From assembly GCA_000444245.1 (NCBI GenBank), contig ATSW01015152.1, forward strand, positions 1 to 28,265: a DNA stretch of 28,265 bases. Reading direction: 5' to 3'. Of the stretch, positions 1 to 9,657 are shown piece after piece (position 1 is the first letter of the stretch; each line of letters starts with the position of its first letter). Made by a program: the position numbers and the translations under genes. The notes beneath the pieces are model-generated. The model worked only from the letters and a program-made list of their open reading frames with translations. It was not told the origin of the DNA and did not search any database. This stretch comes from Botryllus schlosseri (lineage: Eukaryota > Chordata > Ascidiacea > Stolidobranchia > Styelidae).

Positions 1-107
1 CCCCACCATACCGCCCCCATGAGCCCAGCGCCCCCTGAGCGTTTCCACCCCCTTCAAAATCGCCAGCGCCCCTTGGGGGGCGCTGGGGGCAAGGTTAAGA
101 ACCACTG
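1..107. mobile_element. Right end of a hAT-like element (cut by window edge)
   Basis: A GC-rich stretch with CCCCC/GGGGG and GCGCCCC/GGGGCGC complementary blocks ends AAGGTTAAGAACCACTG at 107. This is the inverse of the CAGTGGTTCTTA terminus seen on other hAT-type elements in this window. The left end and the matching target duplication are outside. Confidence 0.6.
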
Positions 108-339
108 GCCTAAACGGACTCTCTATGAATATACCATTATCTTCTAATTGTGATTACAATTAGACTTATTTCTGTAAATGAATGTTATTTTTATATATTA
201 TATCCCATACTAAAAGCAATATATGTGATACTATACATCGCGCGCAGCGCGAAGAAAAATTTCCCGTAGTATAGATCTGCTCAAAAATAATATCGTTTAT
301 GATGTTGATTTAGTAAAAAATTATGAACTTTCTTCAAGC

Positions 340-447
340 CTTCAAAATTCCGGACATTTAGGCATATTTTGAAAATTCCTCCCGGATGCAGTTTCAACAG
401 TGAAATTCCGGACATGTCCGGGAATTTCCGGACGTATGGCAACCCTA
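340..447. mobile_element. End of a hAT-like MITE with GGGTTGCCAT terminus
   Basis: The block ends GACGTATGGCAACCCTA. Its inverse, TAGGGTTGCCATACGTC, looks like a hAT-type terminal repeat. Upstream, AATTCCGGACAT occurs twice and CCGGGAATTTCCGG is palindromic. I could not find the opposite end, so limits and class are tentative. Confidence 0.4.
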
Positions 448-608
448 CACTAAACGAGCATGCAGATTGACAATCTCAAAAATTTTACTTGCCTTGTTAC
501 AAAAGTTTGCTCGAAATACCCAGTTTTCCCTTTTTGAATGTTTAGGGACTGCTGTGAGCTTGAGCCGCAATCACACAACATCAAGAGCGAAATACGCTAC
601 ATCTAGAT

Positions 609-1409
609 CAATGGTTCTCAGCCTTTTTGCCTCCGCGGACCCCTTTTGGACCGTCACGGACCCCGCGGACCCCCAAGAAGTTTTAGTGCAAATTTAGCTC
701 AATTATCGTGCAATTGTCATCTGTCTTGTGCAAATGACAACTGTAGGCTTAGTGATAAACAGCAACAAAATTACGTTTCTTGAAAATAGGATCATACTAT
801 TTCATGTAAAAATTAGGTTGACTTCTGCACCTGCATTTCTTGAAATACGTGGTCGCGTCTTGAAAATACGCGCATTCGATTTGATAGGAACGAGTGGCGA
901 AAATCCATTTCCACAAATATTGGTGGTGGCGAAAGTAATAATAACGCATAACGCTTCCGACGACACATTTGGGTATGATCTCAACAAATATGGCACCAAA
1001 TTTGAGAAACAAATTCTTTTAATGAGCATATCACGTCAAGCCTAGTCGTTTCCATCAAGTAGCGTTTCTTGAACTAATTATGGAAAAAATGGTTGTGTAT
1101 ACCACAGGAAGGAAATGGCTTTTTGTAAACATTTCGAAGTTACTCATCCAACTTTTTTCCACAGTCTTAAACAAAACATACCTTAACAATAAAATGTTTG
1201 TATCAGTGGGCTGTTAGCAATTAAAATGAGTCTTCAAAGTAGGATATTTCATTTCAGATGGCCATTCTGTTGGTGTGAGCTCTGGAGTTTACCAGTAATG
1301 AAGCTAAACAGCCTCGGGATTTTCCTAATTAAAAAAAAGGTTATTAGCTATTTTGAGGCTTCGCGGACTCCATGAAAATGCTTCGCGAACCGCCCGTTGA
1401 GAACCACTG
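609..1409. mobile_element. hAT-type MITE (801 bp) with 7/8 target duplication
   Basis: The left end CAATGGTTCTCAGCC pairs with the inverse of the right end, CAGTGGTTCTCAACG. Target duplications are ATCTAGAT (601-608) and ATCTAGGT (1410-1417), 7 of 8 matching, as expected of an old hAT insertion. The interior contains CCGCGGACCCC and TCGCGGACTCC near the two ends. It has no transposase: open frames inside are short and unrecognised. Confidence 0.85.
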
Positions 1410-1567
1410 ATCTAGGTAGTCAGCGAATGATGCTTATTCAACCAATCAATGAAATTCATATAAGGAATAACATTGTCTAATGTAGCATAACTTACCATAC
1501 GTCCTACGACATAGGCCTACGCTACAAGTAGCTAGTCAGCGAATTAGAGACGGACTTTCAGAATTCC

Positions 1568-1745
1568 CGTGGCCACTTACCGGCCACGGATTTTTTTGTG
1601 GCCCGCCACAAATATTTCGTGGCCGGCCATTAAAAGTGCTATTCCATGGCCGGCCATGAAATTTCGCTGTGGCCGACTACGAAACTTCCTTGGCCAGCCA
1701 CGGAAAACTCGTTTTCGCGACAACGAAATTTCATGGCCGGCCGTA
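1568..1745. repeat. Degenerate GGCCGGCCA palindromic repeat cluster
   Basis: About seven imperfect units of the form (G/C)TGGCC-N-GCCA(C/T)-GAAATTTCGT. Each contains a GGCC...GGCC palindrome, joined by AAATTTCG-like spacers that are themselves partly palindromic. Units include TGGCCGGCCAT, TGGCCAGCCACG and ATGGCCGGCCG. Both strands give open frames here, but that is a by-product of the repeat. Confidence 0.75.
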
Positions 1746-1789
1746 ACATACCAACTGAATATTGAATATCTGTACTGTCCGTGACACAA

Positions 1790-2727
1790 TCGTGGTCAAA
1801 TGTATGATTAATTATGTTCTATTATGGGCGTACAGTCAATAGAACTAGGTGAGAGCGAGAGTGTAGCTCAGTTTACAAGCATTTTCATAAGCTGTGTTGG
1901 GTATAGAATTGTGGTATGCGAATTCCTTTTCATGGGTGAGGCTCGGGTCGCGAGATGCCACAAAAACTCAGATTTTGGTGGTATAGTCTAAAAAGCTTGT
2001 TTGCCGCTATCAAACTGTTTGAGCTAAAGAACAAAATGCACCGTATCGTGAGATTATTTGCTCTTCCGATTACTCGCGAGACAGAAAATGGGAAATAGAA
2101 GAAGAAAAAAAAACAGAACACAAGTTGGAAAGATACCGATACCGATACCGATACCGATACCGATACCGATACCGATCTCTAATATGCCTACTCTCCTTGA
2201 TCGTTTTGGACCTTATTTTCCGGCACATAAGGCAAAAGCCTCAACACAAACATGTGGGTTTTTCACCCTTTCGACAAACTGGAGCCTCCGGGACTTTTAT
2301 GTCAGCTCTCGATCAAAACGATTTCTGCCAGGAAGCATTACATCTTTACTCGCGAAAAATGCGCTGTATTTTGGATAGGAGTGCGGAACAGATTTTAAGA
2401 CCTGGCCCTCCAAGCACTAGTAGACAGCTTGTTTGACCGAGAAGGGTTTTAGTGAAATAGCTGAAATCAGAACGAGCGAGTAAGGTTACCCTTTCAACGA
2501 GACACTTGATAGCTCAAGCTACTGTAGCCAATTTGGTGCATATCCGAAAAAAATGTTTTCAAGTTTCAATTTTCGGTAAGTTTGTGCGAATGAAATTTAT
2601 TTAAAAAAAATGCGAATGGAGCTCTAAAAGGTTGAAAAGCACTGCTATAATCTATAAAGCGTTTCGCTCAACAGTTGGTGTCCTGCATATTGAAGAATAT
2701 ACGTCTTTCGCAATAAAAATATCTCAC
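1790..2727. other. Kynureninase intron/downstream region with degraded repeats
   Basis: No kynureninase exon was recognised here. It contains GGGTCGCGAGATGCCAC near 1947, related to the inside of the MITE at 3859-4510 in opposite orientation. A possible hAT terminus, AGGTTGAAAAGCACTG, ends at 2644. The hexamer microsatellite is listed separately. Confidence 0.4.
2132..2176. repeat. (ACCGAT)n microsatellite
   Basis: Seven consecutive copies of the hexamer ACCGAT, preceded by a partial unit. It encodes IPIPIP or YRYRYR in two frames, which explains the open frames over it; there is no sign that it is translated. Confidence 0.95.
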
Positions 2728-5364
2728 CTCTCGTGGTTCCATAGTAATCAAGCTAGTCTCCGGACAGAAGCTATTGTATCGGATCTGAGATTGCGTCACG
2801 TAGTGATCAGACGGAAAAGCTTTCGCCTCTATCAGAATCTTATGCCGCTCCGGTGTTGGTTGGTAAAACGATACCATGAGGAAGTGTATGTTCACTGTGA
2901 GAGAACTATTCATCTCTATCTGCATTGAAAAGTATATATACGCGACATTGAAAAAACACCCGCGTTTCCAAAGCCGAACAGAATATGTAATATGCAACCT
3001 CATCCGTTTTGGTGCCTACGAGTTTAGCCATCATCGGAATGACCATGTCATCATCATCAAAGTCATCTTCAGAGCAGCATCGATCATACACCTGCGTTGA
3101 AAATCATACCATTTATTTGATTACACTGCCACCAAGCCCAAATCATTCGGTAACTTATTGGAAAAGTGTAGCTGCGGATGCTCATGAAACCCATACGTAA
3201 ACAAATACTGCCATTTGATGATATGCTAAAAGTGCATGATGTTGTTTGCGTCTTATCTATCCCACGTTTATCCCGAATGCAGGCTACTTTCCATTTTTAG
3301 TACAATTGACTCGGTATATATAAGCCTATATCACGCCCTTAGTTCGTTGAAAAGTGGTAGTAGAAAAGTATAACATGCTGGGACAAATATATAGACCATG
3401 ACCACATTGACTAGGGGTGGCCAACCTGCGGCCGTCGACACGTAATTCAATTACTATGTGCTGGCGGCCGTCTAAGTGCAAATTTTATTTACGAATCGAC
3501 TCCCGAATTTTCGCGAGGTATAATTATTCTTGAAATTTATTCACCCCACACGGGATTCAATACGACATCCTTTTTCGAACCTACTATAGTAGAGTCTTTC
3601 GCACTCTGATCCCCACAGTACAGATGCGAACAGAAGAGTATGATGCGTCCATATAGAAATACCAACTATAGCAATCGTGCGCTCCTCACGAAAGAAATAT
3701 GTTTCTGCTACGTTTCGGCGATTCCAATATATTTCTTAGCGAGCGAGATAGTGTAATGGTGATGCGTCCGGCTTCTTGATCGGTATGTCGTAGGTTCCAT
3801 CCCCGGCCGGGTCAGACCAAAGACTCGAAAACTGGTATCCGCGGCTATCCCGCTAGGCCAGTGGTTCTTATACTTTTTAGACCGCGACCCAAATCTGACT
3901 TTTAGTGGTATCTCGCGACCCAAGCAACACACACCAAAATGAATGCATTTTGGTGCCCTGGTGCCGACCAATTATATCAATAACGAAGGGTTTGGCCACC
4001 CAGCGACGGTCAATTATCGCCACCGAACTTTTTGGCACCGCACTTTGCCCAGCCGTATGTTGGCCCAACGTCATATATTCATGTATCCAAGCGTGGGCGG
4101 GTTTTGGCCTCATAAACCGGCACCCGCTCGTTGTAGCCTGCAACTCTACACTAGAGCGTCCCAGGTCTCCAACGGTGTTTTCCAGAGAAACCAATTTTGA
4201 AAAAATCTTATCATGAATTCAAAGCAATTTGTTTAATACAAAGGTCGGAACATCTTCATGATCAAGTCATGTTGTGGTGGCGACTTCTCCACGTGTCTCG
4301 CTTATTGGCCGTGGTACCAAACTCAGTGACCTCCGATATGCTCAAACCAACTACAGTAAATCGCGCGAAATGCGAAGATATTTTTGTTGTTGCAATGACC
4401 TCAAATAATATTACATACATATTAAAGGACCGTTCTGGTACCGTCGCGACCCAAAATTATACCCTTTGCGACCCATGTTTGGGTCGCGACCCATACTTTA
4501 AGAACCACTGCGCTAGGCGCTCAGTAATTACGGATAGCATGGGGAAGAAAAAAACGGGGGTCCAGACTAGATAATCTTACTCTTTCCACTATACTGGCAA
4601 TCCTGGTGGGAGATCAAGAAATAACACAATCCAACTAATGACATAACTTATAACAATTAGCCCACCAGAAGACACATCATCATAACTTGACCTAAATTTT
4701 CGAAAACACTCCCTCCATCATCTCTACCGGTGAATTTGATCACATGGGCTGAGAAACGATAAATCTTTGATGTGAAACCACTAATGTGAATGACGAAATT
4801 TATTCGTGAATCTGAAAATTTCTCGCGCTTCGCTCGACCACAACGGATTTCGGTAGCTATTTATAACACGCCCACTCGCGACAGTAAGCCGAATTGTAAA
4901 AGTAGATTAGTACCCACTTCACCGGAAATGGACATGGACAGTTTAGAATGGGTATTTGGCGTCCATTTAGTTCATTACAGATATGCCCTGGATTGCGGCC
5001 GTATAGACCTGGAGCGCGGCCGTGAATAGCAAAAAGGTTAGCCACCCCTGATATATACTATATATAGAAAGAAGCCAATACATCGACAATTAGACAATAG
5101 ACATACCCTCAACATTTCTCCACAACTAGACCGGGGTTGCAACCCCAGTGAGTTCCCACAAAAGTAAACACAACTCTCATTTTCCTGGTGTCCGACGCTG
5201 GGGTAGTGGAAGTATTTTTGCAGAAACGAGATAGGGTCCTTCTCGTCCAAGTATTCAGCAAACCTTTTGCTCGTAATGGATAGCCCTGTAGCCTCACTCA
5301 ACCCAACAAGCTCTTTTTTGGGTACTCTAGTGCGCAAATAGTTCAGATCGGTAGATAGCGTCAT
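2728..5364 (-). CDS. KYNU: Kynureninase, N-terminal exons (3' part beyond left edge)
   Basis: A PLP-dependent hydrolase that cleaves kynurenine or 3-hydroxykynurenine to anthranilates plus alanine. Exon 5107-5364 starts at ATG 5364 and encodes 86 aa, including RFAEYLDEKDPISFL and VYFCGNSLGLQPR, the conserved N-terminal motif. Exon 2999-3091 gives MVIPMMAKLVGTKTDE. Exon 2728-2919 gives NSSLTVNIHFLMVSFY and ILIEAKAFPSDHYVTQSQ, matching human LTVNLHLLMLSFF and EAKAFPSDHYAIESQ. All are phase 0. The segment holding the family's KW...GH...PW stretch should lie between 3091 and 5107. A phase-compatible candidate at 3133-3225 begins HIIKWQYLFTYGFHEH but matches weakly, so it is unproven. The lysine that binds PLP would be downstream, off the window. 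Introns carry several transposons. Confidence 0.88.
3741..4560 (+). mobile_element. tRNA-derived SINE, interrupted by a MITE
   Basis: The head resembles a tRNA pol III promoter: GATAGTGTAATGGTG (A-box-like) and, about 35 bp on, GTAGGTTCCATCCCC (B-box-like). After it come CGGGTCAGACCAAAG and a tRNA-unrelated body that reaches the target CGCTAGGC. The SINE resumes at 4519 and ends in an A-rich tract (GGGGAAGAAAAAAACGGGG). The acceptor and anticodon arms do not fold convincingly, so it is not a tRNA gene. Confidence 0.7.
3859..4510. mobile_element. hAT-type MITE (652 bp) with perfect 8-bp duplication
   Basis: It starts CAGTGGTTCTTATACTTTTT and ends ATACTTTAAGAACCACTG, good inverted termini. GCGACCC motifs lie just inside both ends. 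The 8-bp duplications CGCTAGGC at 3851-3858 and 4511-4518 are identical, showing insertion into the SINE body. There is no transposase; open frames on both strands inside are incidental. Confidence 0.93.
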
Positions 5365-5747
5365 AGTATCTTGTGATTCCGCTAACGAAGAGTACACCCA
5401 GCGTTGGATTGTTCGAAATATTTCCACGTAGTGCCGTCAGCGGCCCGAATGAATATATTTAGCAATGAAAGTTGTGTACGTTGAATATGTAGCCTACTCT
5501 TTCTTGCATATGTAACTTAAAAGTACAGCATCATGTGTGGCGTGGCGGATGAGGCAATTCTCAATTTGTGACTGGATTTCCGTTTAATGAGAATGAACAC
5601 AACGTCGCAAAATTGATTAACGCTGGAGTAGCTTACCATATTAACTCAAGTGTTTATGTCGTAACAATCCACCAAATCATTTTAAGATACAGCAATTGTA
5701 TGTTAGTTGCAGAATCTAGAAGAGTTTCCTCAGCGTGAACAACAAAA
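5365..5747. promoter_or_regulatory. Head-to-head intergenic region, probable bidirectional promoter
   Basis: 383 bp separate the start codons of kynureninase (minus) and the PA28 gene (plus). The segment must hold both 5' ends unless an upstream non-coding exon exists. I see no obvious TATA box, CpG-rich block or known operator; composition is AT-rich with short inverted patches. The call rests on gene orientation alone. Confidence 0.5.
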
Positions 5748-7067
5748 ATGACTGCCACAAGTAGCGCAGCTGGACAAGATGTCTTCGAACAGTTCGAACT
5801 GAATATAAGCAATCGAGCTGAAAAGACCATATGCGAAACCCTTCCGCAATGCATGAAAGAATTCGACAACATTCTGAAAAATACTATTCTCAGCCGATCG
5901 ATCAACGACATAATTAAAATATCTCGGGAAGAGATTAGTGAGGAGGGTAAAACTAAATCGGAGATCTCGCCCTACCCCGCAAATAAAAGCATCGATAGCT
6001 TGTTTAAAGCAGCGAAACCGACCATGTACTCCCTGTCTGATGCCATAAAAACTCTTCGCGTATGGATTTTATTGCACGTACCTGAAGCGACGGATGGAAA
6101 CAATATCCAATTGGAGGTGAGCCTCGTTGAGCCTGAATGACGCATCGTTACCAGGAAACTTAAATCGATTCCGAATAAACACGACATTCACTCAAATCAA
6201 ACGATCTAGAGCGGATACGAGGAATTGATTATGCTTGTATTGATCTGTCACTACTCCTACAGTTAATATTCAAGCACAAGTAGCATAAGCTAAAAGACAA
6301 TAAGTCTTCTAGGCCTAGTTTTTCCTGAAAAAATACGAAAACTGCGAAGAAGACTAGCCTAGTCCAAAATTATAACTACTTGAATACGGTTTATAAGTAG
6401 GCATACTGCAAGCTAGCAGGGATTAGCAACTTGATTATTCCTATAAAGTAGAAGTATTATGCATGATACCGTGTTCCCTCTTGTGATGACACGGTCTCTG
6501 CGCACAGAAAATCTAAGTTGCGCACAAAAAATCTGAAGTAATGAGTTTTTTTAGTCGTTACGCACTGTTGTCCAAGGGTCTGCGCAGTGAGTTGGTGAGT
6601 GTGCGCAGACTCGTCAAAAATTATAGGGAACATTGCATGATACCCTTCATGTTGCGACCCGACTTGTTTTGCTGGCTCTGGGGACCGGCACGGACAACCC
6701 TGAGAAACTGCAGCAATGTAGCCTATATTAGCTTTGGTTTGAACTCCGAAAATCGTTTTCTCAGCTCCAAGAAAAAATCCTGGGCGAGCTGAGGGAGGCC
6801 GAATCGCAGCTTGCCGATGACCACGCCGAGATAGCGGCGTACTATCTCGCGCGCGGGAAAATCATCCGCCGATCCGAAAAATTTCCGAACATTCACGACT
6901 ACGCGCGATTCATAGCGGAGACCGACGAAAGGCAATTTCTCAGCACGAAACTATCACTCACGACATTGCGAAACTCTTGCTTGTCAATATCGAACGCCAT
7001 CAATAAGAATTTTGAAACTGTAGTGGGATCGAGACGGTCCAACACTGATATCAGAGGAATTTATTAA
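5748..7067 (+). CDS. PA28/REG proteasome activator subunit (PSME family), complete
   Basis: PA28 subunits form a heptameric ring that docks on the 20S proteasome and opens its gate. There are two exons, 5748-6116 and 6765-7067, joined in phase 0 (GTGAGC donor, TTTCTCAG acceptor), giving 223 aa. The N-terminal helix region has LPQCMKEFDNILKN. The activation loop is PEATDGNNIQLE (about 112-123), with the family's DGNN intact. The C-terminal domain has QEKILGELREAES, KFPNIHDYARFI and TDERQF, and ends RGIY with the terminal tyrosine of the family. It is shorter than the 239-254 aa of human members because the linker between the first two helices is compressed, with no KRRR-like nuclear signal there. 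Features recall both alpha (QEKI, KNFE, GIY-like end) and gamma (ELREAES), so I do not assign a paralogue. The gene is head-to-head with kynureninase. Confidence 0.94.
6471..6633. mobile_element. Small MITE in the PA28 intron with 11-bp duplication
   Basis: 163 bp beginning GTGTTCCCTC and ending TATAGGGAACAT, flanked by identical TGCATGATACC at 6460-6470 and 6634-6644. An 11-bp duplication is unlike the 8 bp of hAT elements; Mutator-like elements typically make 9-11 bp, so that class is inferred. Inside is CTGCGCACA / TGCGCAGA complementarity. Confidence 0.8.
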
Positions 7068-8094
7068 ATTATTTCATATATTCGTTTATTAATGAGTGTT
7101 TTTGTCTGCGACCCAAAACGGATGCCGACTAAAACGGGCGATAGTGTGAACTCTTTTATCAACTTTCAACTGGAAACAGTAATACTTCGACATAGCCAAT
7201 GATATATATATCATTGACATAGCTAACTTGGAAATCACGACTTATACTTAAGCCACTTTACTAGCTACTTCTAGTGAAGTAAACGACGAGTAGGCCTAAT
7301 GTCTCTGTATATGGTCTGGATCTTCTTCAGGTGAGTAGGCTATAGCGGGCGTGAAGAAGTAGGCCTACGACGGTATTCCGTAGTCGAGGATGGAGCGAAC
7401 GAGTGATCGATAGACAGTAGACACTCAGAAGAGTGTTCTTACTGGCTCTCCAGCTTCTGAGGGTCAGAGCTCCCAACAAATTTAGCGTCTTGTTACATTT
7501 AGATGAGATGTAGTCGATTCGTGCTTTGTAGGATAGCCTCTTGTTTTCACAAATGGAATATTTGAGCCATAACATAGGGTTATCATATTTACGGGGATTT
7601 GTCCTCCTTGAGGAAATCGACAATGTACTCGGAGGAGGCCTAAATGCCCTCATTTTTGGGAATACGACTACCTTTATAGCTTTGACAGCCAGGCTAATGA
7701 GCATGCAGGACTAAAAACACGCAAAATTATGCAGATGTTTGGGCGGGTCTTTAGGGAGTAGGACTGCAGTATCGTGATAAAGCGGGTCGTTCGTGAGTGT
7801 AGTCCGATAGCTGACCTTTCTTTTGTCAACACAACATGACTTCCCGTAAAACTTCTAGAAACGACACTTTTATAGCCTTTTAATTTGTAACAAGTGCCTT
7901 CCTTTCCAGATCCCTAACTTTATTTGACACCTCCGCCTTTATATAAGTACGACTTGGCCCGTGAGTCCTTTCAAAACCACGTAATGTAGTTTGCAAATTA
8001 CGAAGAACATTGTACTGAATTGACACGTTCCAGATCTAAACACTCTGCACACCGAATCGGAAAGCAGCAATTCAAACGCACAGCCAAAACTGCA
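7068..8094. other. Convergent intergenic region
   Basis: Between the PA28 stop and the ASH1 poly(A) site. An ATTAAA at 7064-7069 overlaps the PA28 stop and could be a weak signal; I saw no clear AATAAA for that gene within 100 bp. Apart from the LINE fragment, 7705-8094 has nothing recognised. Confidence 0.5.
7330..7704 (-). mobile_element. Non-LTR retrotransposon (LINE) reverse-transcriptase fragment
   Basis: The minus-strand frame shows LSYKARIDYISSKCNKTLNL then WRASKNTLLSVY, the late reverse-transcriptase/thumb region of Jockey/CR1-type LINEs. The family's following VYRSLVRSILDYG is present but in the neighbouring frame near 7400-7420, so a frameshift separates them. A second shift probably lies before the L-S-Y-K segment. 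It is truncated at both ends and lies in the convergent intergenic region between the PA28 and ASH1 genes. Confidence 0.75.
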
Positions 8095-8680
8095 AGTGTC
8101 CATATCATATATATTTATTTATAATGTATAATGTACACCGCGCTTGCGCGCTAGCATAAAACAAAGCGAGACAAAACAACACAAATCTATAAATCGCACA
8201 TCTCATTCGAGCGAAGCTTAGAGAAAGAGGAAACGAAGCGCCGCGCGCCAAGGCGGCACGAGTCTCGGCGTGGGCCGGAAAAAAAGCGCAGCTTACGAGC
8301 AGTACCAGATAACGGAACCGTGAACAATTTAAGCCCGATGCCGGCCACCCGCGCGATTCGATTTGCACAATTACAGAACAGAGCGGACTGCGAGATATCC
8401 GCGATGAACAATGCGAAAATGAAACATCAAAAACCAGCGCCCTCTCTCAAAGCAAAGTCGGCAGAGAGCCGGAAAATCCGCGCGTATAGACCGCTGAACC
8501 ACGTGATCGTTCGAGAAGTGTGATTAAGTGCGTGAATAAAACCATGATAAAAAAGAAATGGTGTAAAGAAAATTAGCGACGCGGACGTGAAAATAAACGG
8601 GCAGGCGAAGCACCGAAGTGCCGGAGAAAAGCGGAAACGAATATCGTTAAGATTTTACAAACGCAACGACTCAGATGCGA
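8095..8680 (-). other. ASH1 3' UTR with poly(A) signal
   Basis: Downstream of the stop the transcript would run about 0.6 kb to an AATAAA on the minus strand (positions 8114-8119), set in an AT-rich patch. The UTR before it is richer in GC and CpG than the surrounding DNA. The cleavage point is estimated about 15-25 bp past the signal. Short open frames here on either strand have no recognisable product. Confidence 0.6.
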
Positions 8681-9657
8681 TTACCGTCCCGACGTGGACT
8701 TCTTGCGACGGCGTTTCGCGCCGGCAGAACCGAGAAGGTAGGAAATGTCGTCACCTGAAATTAGCGACATTTTGATAGCGTACTAGCACGCCACTGTTAT
8801 ATATCAATTGACTCGACAAAAATATCGGGCTTAAAGCAAGAAATATGCTTTTATATCAGACTACTTAGAAAGTTGATGAAAATGTAATTGGGTGGGGGGA
8901 GGCAAAATATTTCCAACATTGACATGTCACAGTATAGTTGCTACAGAGTACAAAAATGATGTTGAAATTTTTTTAGTGGGGGGGGGAGGTGGGTATAGCG
9001 AAAACTTCTCGTTTTGGCTATGCCACATTGCCACTACCCGCACGATGAAGCAATAATGCACAGTCGGCCAGTGACTAAGTAATTCTACTTTCTGAGAGTG
9101 CCCAGTGATGTTTTGCACTACTACTTAATTGGTTATGTCTAGGGCTGGGCAAAATCGAGTACTTGAGTGATTCGATTCTGACACCTATTACAGTGTCCGT
9201 TGACCACATCCCATAACATGTGACCAAAACAATCAACCGCGTGAAGACTGGTGACGGTTCAATCATTCACGAAAACACAAACTGCCCCGAAATTGAAAAC
9301 AGCAGGCCATCGAATTCACGAGCACAAGCTTGTATATAGGTACCTTTCGACGGCAACTTGTTGAGCAATTTGCTTGCGATTCCGTCCAGACGCTGTTTCT
9401 TCCGCCAAGCCGTCGATCCCAACTCGTGCTTTCCAAACACAGGGCTGGCGTGCGTCGCGTTTGTATCGTCTTGGACAGAAGTCGCCGGGCCGACACTTTC
9501 AACAGGTGACGAATCTTCTCTGTCTAAAAACAGAAAAAAAGCTTGAAAGTTTTAACTTGTGAAAAATGAAAATGCGCCTCATACCTGGCGTCGGCGAGTC
9601 CAAGGAACCGGGCGGGCGGCCGAAAGATCTCCGATACTGTTCTGGGACTTGATGAGG
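8681..9657 (-). CDS. ASH1L: ASH1 C-terminal tail exons
   Basis: The exon at 9585-9657 begins [18 protein letters not shown], matching the PHYVPDNYKR segment that follows BAH in vertebrate ASH1L. The exon at 9344-9523 is polar and then gives [19 protein letters not shown]. The final exon reads [19 protein letters not shown], equivalent to the vertebrate VTYLLEEGSGRKLRRR terminus. The protein stops 10 residues after that equivalent point. Conservation of this far C-terminal motif supports a functional gene. Confidence 0.93.

Larger units (their letters stand above)
3412..5050. mobile_element. hAT-like element (1.64 kb) hosting nested insertions
   Basis: The left terminus TAGGGGTGGCCAACCTGCGG pairs with the inverse of the right end, CAGGGGTGGCTAACC. 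Both sub-terminal regions carry GCGGCCGT. Flanks ACATTGAC and ATATATAC match at only 5 of 8 positions, so the duplication is decayed or the insertion is old. Without the nested SINE and MITE its own sequence is about 0.9 kb. No transposase remains. It lies within the first part of the kynureninase gene. Confidence 0.75.

Noticed and set aside
1577-1789. Overlapping open frames on both strands with HG/GHE repeats
   Set aside because: Explained by the GGCCGGCC palindromic repeats, which read open on either strand.
2058-2436. Plus-strand frames with IPIPIP and YRYRYR repeats
   Set aside because: Produced by the ACCGAT microsatellite; nothing recognisable follows it.
3741-3825. Possible tRNA gene
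   Set aside because: A-box-like and B-box-like motifs are present but the acceptor and anticodon stems do not pair, and a SINE body with an A-rich end follows.
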